From NCBI RefSeq assembly GCF_950295315.1, contig NC_080164.1, forward strand, positions 55,275,451 to 55,339,450: a DNA stretch of 64,000 nt. The letters run 5' to 3'. Positions 25,344 to 38,200 of the stretch are shown one piece after another (the stretch's first letter is position 1; every line of letters begins with the position of its first letter). Position numbers and translations under genes: made by a program. Origin of the DNA: Erinaceus europaeus. Lineage: Eukaryota > Chordata > Mammalia > Eulipotyphla > Erinaceidae. The notes beneath the pieces are model-generated. The model was not told where the DNA came from, made no database searches, and was given only the letters and a program-made list of their open reading frames with translations.

Positions 25344-28300
25344 TTTTTTTCATACACATAAGCAACTGAACTTTCCACTCCACTATTCTGAAAGAAATGG
25401 GTACTATACAACAACAACAACAAAGTCTCTCATTCATGCCATTCACACCTAAAGACTGAATTTTACCTGTTTTGAAAATGAACTTCTCTAGCTACACAGA
25501 AGTAATAAGATGGTAGTTTTTGTTTTGTTTTGTTTTGTTTTTTTAAGATTGAATGAGTAAGATAGGAAGAGAGATAGAAAGAATCAGACATCACTCTGGT
25601 ACATGTGCTGCCGGGGATTGAACTCAGGACCTCACACTTGAGAGTCCGATGCTTTATCCACTGCGCCACCTCCTGGACCACAGATAGTTAGTTTTGTATT
25701 TAGAAATGTATTGGTAGTAGGGATGTTTTCATAATGTTCAGAGATTATGCATTCTTCATGAATACTTTTGTATTGTGCTTGTAAAAATTGCATTTCCAAA
25801 CTTGAAATATAGGTGTGAACAGTGTGTACCCCCCAAAAAAAGAAATGGATGTTAAATTTTCTTTTCTCTGTATTTGAGTAATTTAATAGGGTTTTATGAA
25901 ACTTTGCTTCTTGTAATCTCCTTTTTGAAACTTATAATTTGATGTTTTTTCCCATTATAATAAAACTTAGTCGTGCTTCTCAAGCTAATTGTCTTTTTAA
26001 AAATTTTTTTATATTTATCTATTTTCCCTTTTGTTGCCCTTGTTTTTCATTGTTGTTTTTTAAATTTTTTATATTTATTTATTTAATTTGTGTCTTACCT
26101 TTTATATAGTTGTGGCTCCAGGAAAACTTTACTATATCAAATTTTAATCTGTAATTAGAATATAAATGATTGGAAGAAAAATTTATACATGTTGATATTT
26201 CAATGTCTTTGTTGCAAGTTGGCTCTTTAGTTAAGTCTTTTCATTTATAGATGTTTCAGCGCCTATGTATCCATGTGATTCAGAGGCTTAGACCTGTGCA
26301 TGCTCATCTCTATCTACAGCCAGGAATGGAAGATGGGTGAGAAGTACCTTATGAAATACTATTTTTAGAATTTATGTTCTGCTTACAAAGTATATTTAGA
26401 ATATCTACATTGAAAATTTAAGTTCTCTGTTTTAAGAATGATCTGTTATGAAACAGTTAAGGTACTATGACAGTGGTGGCTTAGTGGTTTAATCCTGACA
26501 GAACATGTGATAGAGTATTTTTCTTTGATCTCTCTTTTTTAGTCATAAATTTGAGGGGGGTGGATACTGTTGGATTTTTTTTGTTAATGAGAAAGGAGAG
26601 GAACCAGAGCATTACTTTGCCACATGCTCTTCTAGGGATCCTACTTAGGACATCATATCGCCTCCTAGGTCAGTGGGGAAATATTGTGTAAAAAGATAGT
26701 TGTTGGGGGTTGGATGGTAGTGCATCGGGTTAAGTGCACATGTCACAAAGCGCGGGGACCAGTGTAAGGATCCTGGTTCGAGCCCCCACCTATAGGGGTG
26801 GTTACCTCACAAGCAGTAAAGCAGTTCTGCAGGTGTCTGTCTTCCCCTCCTCTCTCGATTTCTCTCTGTTCTATCTTAACAACAACAGCAATGATAACAG
26901 TAACAATAAATGCAACAAAATTTGAAAAAAATGGCCTCCAGGAACATTGGTCTCATAGTACAGTCAGTGAGCCCCAGCGATAACCGTGGAGGCAAGAAAA
27001 AGACAGTTTTTTTTTTTAGTGCAGTATCACATCTCTCTAAAATCTCACAAAACATTTTTAATGCAACCCAAATCAGAAGGTAAAATGCTTCTTTTTATTG
27101 GGCACATTTTGAGAATTCTCTACTAATAACTTTATGATAAAGTCTTGTATTTTGGGTTCATGTAGCCAAACAGTTATTGAACTCCAACTACTTATTTTTT
27201 CAGGTCAGATGATATGGATGCTGCAGTAGAAGATATTGGCGGTCGTTCATGTGTCACTCGATTTGTGAGAACTCTGTTATTAATTATGGAACATGGTGTA
27301 AAGCCTCACAGTAAACATCTTACAGAATATTTTGCCTTCTTATATGAATTCGCTAAAATGGGTGAAGAAGAGGTGAGTTTATATCCCCCCTCCATTATGT
27401 TTTCTTTTTTCAGTATTTCAGTGTTAATTTTTGTTGTAATTTTAAATCAATATTTTCATTTTCAGAGCCAGTTTTTGCTTTCACTGCAAGCTATATCTAC
27501 AATGGTACATTTTTACATGGGAACCAAAGGACCCGAAAACGTGAGTAGAATTCCAGGATTTAGAGGTTATGTTTTCAAGTTTGTATCATGCAGAGTCATA
27601 AGAAATTGGACCCCTTTTAGGTCCAGGGAGCTATCTCATTTGGGGAAGTATGTGACTTGCTGTGCTTATAGCCCAGATCTAAGTCCTGGCACCAGTAAGT
27701 CTTGCTGTGGCACTAGAGGTAGTTCTTTTTTTTTTTTTTTTTTTTTTTTTAATTTTTTTTTAATTTTTTAAATATTTATTTTATTTATTCTCTTTTGTTG
27801 CCCTTGTTGTTTTATTGTTGTAGTTATTATTGTTGTTGTCATTGTTGGATAGGACAGAGAGAAATGGAGAGAGGAGGGGAAGACAGAGAGGAGGAGAGAA
27901 AGATAGACACCTGCAGACCTGCTTCACCGCCTGTGAAGCGACTCCCCTGCAGGTGGGGAGCCGGGGTTCGAACCGGGATCCTTATGCCGGTCCTTGTGCT
28001 TTGCGCCACCTGCGCTTAACCCACTGTGCTACAGCCCGACTCCCTAGAGGTAGTTCTTACGCTATAGTATCTATTTCTTCTATCTGAATGAAAAAGGCAA
28101 CCTAGAGTGGTGAATTAGAACATGTGTGAGGCCCTGGCTCCATCATCAAAAGTAAAATATTCCTTCAAACCCTACTATTAGATAATTTTTAGTGCCTATA
28201 TTTGGTTGGTTTTTTCAATAAATAATTTTTAAATTTTTATTATCTCTATTTGATGAGACAGCCAGAAATCAAGAGGGAAAGGGGAGTAGAGAGGGAGAGA

Positions 28301-31300
28301 GAGAGACACCTGCAGCCCTGCTTCACCACTCGAAAAGCTTTCCCCCTGCAGGTGGAGACTGGGTGCTCAAACCCAAGTCCTTGTGCACTGTAACGTGCAC
28401 TTAACTGGGTGCACTACCACCCAGCCCTGGTGTTTTTTTTTTTTTTTTTTTTTGCCTCCAGGCTTATCGCTGGGCTTGATGCCTGCACTACAAATGCTCC
28501 TGAAGGCCATTTATTCCATTTTATTGGGTAGCATAGAAAGAAATTGAGAGATATGGGGAGATAGAAGGGGAGAGAAAGATAGACACCTGCAGATCTGCTT
28601 CATCACTTACGAGGCAACCCTCCTGCAGGTAGGGAGCCAGAGGCTCAAACCAGGATCCTTGCACAGGTCCTTGCTATTTGTGTTATGTGCGCTTAACCCA
28701 GTACACCACTCCCTGGCCCCCCTTTGATTGACATTTTTCATGGATATAGCAATAAAAGAAATGATCCAGTAATAAATTTCAGTGTTAAGATCTCAGAACA
28801 AAGCAAATTTAGACAAACTATCCGTATTTTCTTTGGTACTGTGTCAGTCTTACCAATATGTAACTATCTTGCTTATTCACAATATTAAAAGTATTACATG
28901 AGAGAGAATCATGGCATTGAAGCTTCCTCCAGTCTATTGATGACCAGGCTTGAATCTGGGTCATGTGCATGGCAAGGCACATGACCAAGGCACTATGCAG
29001 TGAAGGAAATACTGTCTTATCATACATAACTTTTGTTTAGGATTTGTTTTCTGAATTTTAAGGTGTCTAAAAAGAAAACAATAATTTACTGGAGGATTTA
29101 TCTTTTTCAGTACGGTCACTGTGTTGAGACTCATACAGTTCTCCCTTTTAAGCTTAAGTTAGGCCTATGAGTAGTTGTTTTCATGATACATGTTTCTGCC
29201 ATAATGTCTGTGTTGGCTAGTTACATAAAATAATCAAATTATTTGTTCTTGTGGTAATTTTAAAGCTAATATATTAAAATTGTTTTACTCTAGCCTCAAG
29301 TTGAAGTATTGTCTGAAGAAGAAGGTGAAGAAGAGGAAGAGGAAGAAGATATCCTCTCTTTAGCAGAGGAAAAATATAGACCAGCTGCCCTTGAAAAGAT
29401 GATAGCTTTAGTTGCCCTTTTGGTTGAACAGTCTCGCTCGGAAAGGTGAAATGTTTCAACATTTAGAATGCTTAAAATGTTTTTTTATCCTTTTACAGAA
29501 TTGTTTTATCACTACTAACTCAGGAGCTTTTGTTACTTAATTTCTTTTAAATATATAGATGGCATTATTCATTAACTCTTGTGGTATAAGTATTTCAATC
29601 CTTTGTAACAAATTTTGCCTCTGAGTTGTGTTAAAAATATACACTGAAAAAATATTACAGTAAAATATCTAGCTGAATTATACATACATAACTATCCTTC
29701 AGTGAAGCAGTCCTATTTCTGGAAATCTGTCCCCCAAAATTAGAAGTATGTATGTGCAGTACTGTTTATTAAAGTAATGTTCATAATATGAAAGACTGGA
29801 CATCTCCACTAAAAGAAGACTATTTGAAGAAAACCACAGCATCCACTCAATATTGTCTCTAAAGCCAAAGATAAGGAAATAATGGTATGTGGCTACACTA
29901 CCATGAAGAGAACTTTAGGATAGATATTTTTAAATTAAAAAAGGAAGGTAGAGAAAAAATTATGTAGTATACTATTTTTTAAGCAATAGGAAGTTAGGGA
30001 AATGTGAATGTGCATGCATATCCAGTCTTCATTATTTATGATCATTCAGTTGATATTTGTAATATCAAAATCATTACTTGTAGAGCTTTTACAGTCATAT
30101 GTGGACTGCAGAATGTACATTGCAAAATGCAAAAAAACAAATTTGCTTAACACTTTCCAATTTGAGGCAAATATGGTAACACACTGCTTTCTTCCAGTTC
30201 TCATATTGCTAACAAATGTTCTTTTCACAGTATATGCCTTTTTTTCTGCACATTTATGTTTTTTGGGTTTTTTTTCGTTGTTTTGACTATTTAAAATGTT
30301 CTCTAAATGTGGTGCTAGTGTATAGTGATGAGAAAATACCCTTGTCAAATAAAATTGATTCAGATATGAGTTATAGTGCTATTTACTTTGAGTTCACTGC
30401 TACTGAATCAACAATATATACTGAGTAAATTATTTTTAAAAATAGGCACCAAAACAAGGTAACATATTAATTAGTTGACAGATGTGACCACTGGCTCACA
30501 GGAACATAGCCTCATAGCTTTGTATTTTTCCCAGAAATGAAAGTATTCACTAATTTGGTATTTGCAGCACTTTATAGAAAATGAGAAATGACTTAGTATA
30601 TGTTTATAAATTGAAGATTAAATTAAAAAAAAAAGTTTCTATAATTGTGACACTGAGGAAGCAGATGAAAGGGGACAAGAATAAAAGTTTTATTTCCTTG
30701 ACTATGAGTTACAGTCCTATCAATGCTTTATGTGATTATATAATGATAAATAAATGAAAGAGTACAATTCCTAAAAATCAGAAGCAGAATGAAATTAACA
30801 AACTTAATGTTCAGCTGTTGGCATAGCCACTGGCAAGTAATTAATTCAAGTAACTTTTTTTAAAAAATAATTTACTTATTTTAATGAAAGAGGGAGAGAT
30901 ACTGAGAGCTAGAGATACCGAGAGCTACCAGAGCCTTGCTCAGCTCTGGTTTATGTTGGTGCTGGGAATTGAATCTGGGTCCTGAGAGACTCAATCATGA
31001 AAGTCTTTTGCATAATATCCATTATGCTGTGCTCTACAGTCCTCAAGTAACTTTAGAATACATTAACGGTGAATTTCTAGTACAATATCTGAAGAACAAA
31101 AACCTGTAAAATCATCCTAAACTGTTTAGTGATTCAGTGAATCACTATTATAATTAGAAGTATTATTCAGAAACAGTATTATTAAATACATCAAATAATA
31201 GCTACTAGAAACTCATGGTGCTTTTTTTCTTTCCTTTTTTTATTCTGTCACCATGACTTAGAGTGAGAGGGTGAATATATCTAGAGGAAACACACTCATT

Positions 31301-34300
31301 TGAAGAGGTTTGTTCACACCTTTGTTCATAGCAATGCAGTTTGTAATAACCCTTACTTGGCAGAGCATTCCAGTTATCCAAGGACAGATGAGTGGCTAAG
31401 AGAAAGTTGTGGTTACCAGGATTATTGATGGGGATGATGGACCTACAACCAATACACCAATCCCAGCAGCCACTTTTTCTTTTTCTTATTTTTTTTTCCT
31501 TTTCACCTTTTTTCTTTTTGATAGAGGGGTGAGGAGAGATAGCAACGGAAAGAGGAAGAAAGAAAACTGCAGCAAGCACTGCTTCACCACTTTCCCTGCA
31601 TGTGGGGATGGGGAGCTTAAATCTGCATCCTTGTGGACTTAACTAGGTGTACCCAACCTCTCAGAAGTTTACAGGAAAAGAAAACAGCAAATATAAATAG
31701 TGTTGTTGGTTTTTTATATACCTTCTTTAATATTAAATGACAGTTTGTTGTGTTTTGTCTTAAAATATTATATACCTCCATTATCTGAAAATTCTAGACA
31801 CCTGTCTATTCCAGAATCAATGTGTACTTTTAGCATCTAGGTTATAGCCTCTAGATGCAATTTCCAATTAAAATAATCAGGATTCTTAGGGAAATAACTC
31901 TTCTCACCTTTGGCGTGAAATTACTGAGAAACCTGAAATGTTTTGTTTTTGGAAAGACTATCAAGGCTACTGAGACCATGTTTGAAGGACTAAAGGACCG
32001 ACTTAAGGAGGTGTCTCTTGGTCAAGTTGGACTGGAGAGATAGCATAATAGTTAAAGTTCCATGCCTGAGGCTTTTCAGTTCCCAGGTTCAATTCTTAGC
32101 ACCACCATAAGCCAAAGCTAAATTGTACTCTAGTTAAAAAAAATTTTTTTGACAAATTGAACATTATAACATAAAGTAATATAACACAGGCAATAACATA
32201 AGCAAACAAAACATCACAAATACTTAAATCCATATGTTTATAATGGTACCAAACAAAAACAAGGCTTATTGGCAACCTTTAAAAAAATCAGTGTATTAGC
32301 AGGTGGGCCTCTGTGCAGCCAGTAGAGCACGCACATTACCATGTCAAGGACCTGGGTTCAAATGACTAGTTCCCACCTGTAGCAATGCTACAGATGTCTT
32401 CGTTTCCCTTTGTATCACCCCCTCCTCAATTTCTGTGTGTTAGGAAATGAAATCATAATTTTGGAAACCAAGAAAATATACAGCCAGCTATCTTAGCTGC
32501 AAAATTATTCTTCTTGTTCCCAAATGATAAATCTGATGAAGTTCATGTTCATAAAATTACTTGAATAAATGGGCACAGAATGCGGAAATGAGAAAATATG
32601 ACTACTTTGTACCCCAAATTATATAGTGGATTTAGGAAATAGCAGCATAAACTGAAAATATTATGAGAACAAATTATCATTGTGCCTTCTGGTGAAAGTT
32701 CATTCCATCATTATTATAAAGTAATCTTGATTAAAAATTCAAAACAAGATATGATCAAGTCTCTAGATATAATTACCAGATTACAGGAAATATAGGGACA
32801 GAGGCACATACCAAAACAAGGGATGCAATCAGTAAAATATAAATATGGGGAATTTTATAGGGCAACTCACCTAATTTACTCAGCAGATAAACTGCAAGAT
32901 AAAAGTAAAGTGGAGGGAAAAGTAGTAGTCTACAGAGACTTCAGCCAGTTATATCAAAGGAGTTTGGATCCTGATTTCAACACACACAAATATATATAAA
33001 GTGATCTGAGGAAATTATACATTGACAGGATATTGTATTAACTTGCTTCAATTGTGAATAGTAGTAGTGCGGTGTTTTTGAAATTCACCAATTATATTGT
33101 TAGTGAGATTTACTCTACATGGTAAAATTCCAAATGGTTTTAGTCAGTATTTGTGTAAGAAGTAATAGCTTCAAATTGGGAAGTGAAATTCTAGTATTTT
33201 GTAGTTTACTTTTTCCTGAAGGTTCTTAAATCAATGAGCTCTCAAAATTAAACCCATCTGAGTGTTATATCAAAATACTAACTTTATTAAGTGGAAATTT
33301 AATAGATTTGGACTTACCAATTTTGGAATCTTTTTAAAATGTCTGAAAGATTCCTGCCAAGTCTACCTAACAAAAAGCTAAAAGAAAAAAAAATTTTTGA
33401 TGGTTTTGGTACAGTTCTAATAAAGTTAGTGATTTTGATGTGTGATGTGAATAGGTATAAATTAAGTACAGTAAGTAAAATTTAATTCCACTGTTACCTT
33501 TCAGGCACTTGACATTATCACAGACTGATATGGCAGCATTAACTGGAGGAAAGGTAATGCCTGCTCTATATTAGACAGTTTCATCATTGCACGACTGACT
33601 TAAAAGTTCTTAAAAGAACACCTTTGCTTTTAACAGGGATTCCCCTTCTTGTTTCAACATATTCGTGATGGCATCAATATAAGACAAACTTGCAATCTGA
33701 TTTTCAGCTTATGTCGATATAATAATCGACTTGCAGAACATGTAAGTGCTGAAAAACAGTTATAAATGTCTAAATTATTTTTAAAAGAATATTCTGAAAT
33801 TCTCTTTTTATTTTAATTTTAGATTGTATCTATGCTTTTCACCTCCATTGCAAAATTGACTCCTGAGGTATGTAGATGTTTGCAGTTCTTACATTTAAAC
33901 ATATGGTCAACACAGTGACAGTGATTTTAACTGATGCTTCCTAATTGTTTTTGAAAAATATCACCAATGTTTTCTCCATAATATGGTGACTTATTTTTAA
34001 GCATATGGTTTGAACATATTGAATTAGCTCTTCATATTTTATCACAAATGTAATTTTCACAGTTACATTTTGCATTACATTAAGTTTAGTAAATGGTGTT
34101 TCATCTTGGTACTAAATTGAAAAATTAAAATGGTTCTGCTTCCCACCCCCCACCCCCAGAGTAGTGCTCAGCTCTGGTTGATGATGTTACAGGGGATTTA
34201 ACTTGGGACCTTTGATGCCTCAGGCACAAGAGTCTTTTGCATAATCATCATGCTATCTTCCCAGCCCTGAAATTGCATATTTTGAAGCATATATCACAGT

Positions 34301-35211
34301 TGTGTGTAAGAAAAAAAGTAGAATAGCCAAACTCTTATCAGTAGAGAAATCATAAAAACTAAGGATTACTGGGAGTCGGGCGGTAGCACAGTGGGTTAAG
34401 CACAGGTGGCTCAAAGTGCAAGGACCTGCATAAGGATCCTTGTTCGAGCCCCTGGCTCCCACCTTCAGGGGAGTCACTTCACAAGTGGTGAAGCAGGTCT
34501 GCAGGTGTTTCTCTTTCTCTCCCCCCCTGTCTTCCCTTACCCTCTCTATTCTCTCTGTCCTACCCAACAACAACAATATCAATAAAACAAGGGCAACAAA
34601 AGGGGAATAAATAATTTTTTTTTTTAAAGTTAAGGGTTACTACAGGAAACTTTCATCTAAAAGAGTTTTCTATGGTGGTCCGGGAGGTGGCACAGTGGAT
34701 AAAGCCTTGGACTCTCAAGCATGAGGTCTGGAGTTCAGTCTCTAGCAGCACTTGTGCCAGAGTGATGTCTGGTTCTTTCTTTCTCTCCTGTCTTTCTTAT
34801 TAATAAATAAATAAAATCTTTTATAAAAAAGTTTTCTACACACATGTTGACCTCATTAGCAAGAAGTTTTTTTCCTTTTTTTTTTTTGCCACCAGGCATA
34901 TCACTGGGTCTTGGTGCCAGCACTATGAATACACGGCTCCTAGTGGCTTTGTTTCTTTTTCTTATTTTTTATTGGATAGGACAGACAAACTGAGAGGGGA
35001 GAGGGTGATGGGAGAAAGGTAGACACCTGCAGACCTGATTTACACTTTTGAAGCATACCCCCGATTGTAGGTAGTGGGGGACTCAAACCTGGGTCCTTGT
35101 GCATTGGTAATGTCTGCAGGTAATCCTGTGCACCACCACCTGGCACCCTAGCAAGGTTTTTTAAAATAAACATTTATTTGTTCTGATAGGACAGAGAAAT
35201 TGAGAGGATGG

Positions 35212-35249
<38 letters not shown>

Positions 35250-38200
35250 CACCTGCAACCTGCAGAGTCCTCTGCTGGTGAGGACTCTGGGCTTGAACTC
35301 AGGTCTTGTCACACAGGAATGTGTGCACCATCACCCAGCCCCATTAGCAATAGTTTTTCTTGTTTGCTTGTGGGGTTTTTTTTTTGTTGTTGTTGTTGCT
35401 GCTGTTGGTTTGTTTTTTATCTACTAGTTCAGAGAGAAAGTGAGAGGGTAAAGGGAAGTGGGGGAAGGGTGGAGAGATAACCTACAGCACTGATGATTTC
35501 ACCTCTCATTATGACAGTTCCCCTCTGTATGTGGGGACTGAGGGCTTGACCTTGGGTCCCTTCACATTATAATGTGTGTTCAATGAGGTGTGCCACTGCC
35601 CAGCCCTTAAAGCATGCTTTCTTTATTTTTTATTTATAAAAAGGAAACATTGACACAACCATAAGGGGTTACAACTCCACACAATTTTATCCATCAGAAC
35701 TCTGTATCCTATCCCCTCCCCTGATAGCTTTCCTATTCTTTTTTTTTAATTTTATTTTATTTACTTATTTATTTATTCCTTTTGTTGCCCTTGTTGTTTT
35801 ATTGTTGTAGTTATTACTGATGTCATTGTTGTTGGACAGGATAGAGAGAAATGGAGAGAAGAGGGGAAGGCAGAGGGGGAGAGAAAGATAGACACCTGCA
35901 GACCTGCTTCACTGCCTGTAAAGCGACTCCCTTGCAGGTGGGGAGCCCGGGGCTCGAACCGGGATCCTTCTGCTGGACCTTGTGCTTAGCGCCATCTGCG
36001 CTTAACCTGCTGCGCTACTACCCGACTCCCATAGCTTTCCTATTCTTTATCCCTCTAAGAGTATGGACCTAGGATCATTATGGGCTGCAGAAGGTGGAAG
36101 GTCTGGCTTCTGTAATTGCTTCCCTGCTGAACATGAATGTTGACAGGTCGATCCATACTCCCAGCCTGTCTCTCTTTCCTTAATGGGGCGGGGCTCTGGG
36201 GAGGCAGGGCTCCTGGACACATTGGTAAGGTTGTCTGTCCTGGGATGTCTGGTTGGCATCATAGTAGCATCTGGAACCTGGTGACTGAAAAGAGAGTTAA
36301 TGTATAAAGCCAAACAAGTTGTTGACTAATCATGAACCTAAAGGCTGGAATAGGGCAGATGAAGAGTTGGGGGTTTTCCATTTTGTAGATAGTTAGTAGG
36401 CATATTTTAATTATATTCTAAAGGGCCCATAACTATACTAGTTTTTTTTCCTCCCCCTGAGCCTGAAATCTGATATGCAGGTGGACCCAAGTTATTGTCT
36501 GGGGAGATGATGTCATGGCTGGAAGAAGGACCAGAAAGCTGGATCAGGGAAGCGAGTAGCTCCCAAATATGGGAAAGGTGTATAAATATTGACTGTAAAT
36601 CTCATTGATTTGACGTGATCTGGGGCCCGTATTCAGCTTAGGAGCCCATGTGACCTCTGTATCCCTGTAGATCTGTGCTCACAATCTGTGGTCATGGGTA
36701 GGAACGTTCCAAGCTGCCCCAATTTCAGGACCCATCTTCCTTGGTATAGCATAGAGTATGTTGCCCATCCTCCTTTCAGAGGATGGAATATTCTCTACCT
36801 TTGTTGATCCATTTGAGGGCAAGGTCCTATGGGGGCCCACAAAGGGGTCTATTGTGTTTTACCTGATAGAGATGACTGGTAATATTGGGGAGAGGGATTT
36901 ATTTGAGGCCTAGGCCTATCATGTCTGTTTGGGAATCTCAGGACTCCCTAAATAGGGCCCCAGCTGATAGGGTGGCCTGATAATGACTAAAGAGTCATCG
37001 TTAAAGTATGCCAGTCTTTTGCCCTTATTCGGCTTTTGCAGTCCTTGCGTTGATAAGGTTAGCTTTGGAGTGAGTGAAGGAAGTGTAATAGGAGGTGAGG
37101 AGGGTGTCTAAGTCTAAGTAGACACTATTTCATTATGAACTTTATACTGACTCACTGCAGACTATTGTGTCCTTTTGCTTTCAGGTATATATTTTGCCCT
37201 AATTTATAGATACATGTGTGCATATGTTCTATAGCTCATGGGACCTGGTCTATATCTAGGTTTTGGGACTTTATTAGGAAGTGAACCACTTGGAATGGAA
37301 TTAGAGAATACTATGAAAGGAAAGGTCTGACCTGTGTAATGAAGATGAAGGGTTAACAATCCATGCCTGACATCTCTGGACACAGTCTGAATTGAAAAGC
37401 ATGCTTTCTTGATTCCCATACAGTTAACATTTTCATAAAAAAACAAACAAAAAAATTTTTTTACACCATTTCTTGCTAGGTTTTCATGCCTGCATGATTC
37501 CACTATTCCTGGTGCAGCACCTTTATTTTTTTCTTCCTCCTATAGATTTAGAGTGAAGAATGGAGAGGCAGAGACAGGAAGGAGAGATATAACAGCACTC
37601 TTTTTGCACTTTCCACTTTGCATGGTGCTCCCATGTGTTGTCAGTGGGCTTGAATCCACTAGGTCCTATCACATGATAAAAGTATGCGCTATGCCAGGTG
37701 AACTGTCTCTTAGACCTTCAAAAATGTTTTTAATTGATTTTGACAATGGTTTCGTTTTCCGCATATGTGTGTGGCTATGAGCATGTGTGTACAGCCTACT
37801 CTACCCACTGTTGGATTTATTGTGCCAACACACTAGAGCTCTTCCCCCACCTATGCCTTCCCCTCTTCCCCTCCAGTAACCTAGTTTTCAGTGTTTTCCC
37901 CACATAAAATTGGTTTTATACTTCCATGTGATCCTACCTCTTTATGGTAGTTGAGATGTATATGTAGGAATAATGAGCTCTGCTAATATAGCATGCAGAT
38001 TTAAATAATATATAGAAACAACTGGGAGATAGTTCACCTGATAAAGTGTGAGACTTGTATTCCTGAAATTCTTGGTTAGAACTCCCAACAATGCTTCTCT
38101 ACTTGTCCCCTTCCCTCACCCCATACGAAGCACTCTATTTTTCTTTTATTTATTTCCATTTTTAAGTATTTATTTCATTTCTTCCCTTTTGTTGCCCTTG

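Noticed and set aside
27214..27771. A 185-codon single ORF
   Set aside because: It runs through two USP34 exons and the short intron between them and then into intron and poly(T); the USP34 reading with GT-AG borders explains it.
36047..36313. 88-codon minus-strand ORF
   Set aside because: Lies in the retroelement with the 15-bp TSD and crosses the TSD of the nested SINE; no domain recognised and no splice or promoter support.
37204..37503. 99-codon minus-strand ORF
   Set aside because: Crosses the end of the retroelement and its TSD, so it joins unrelated sequences.
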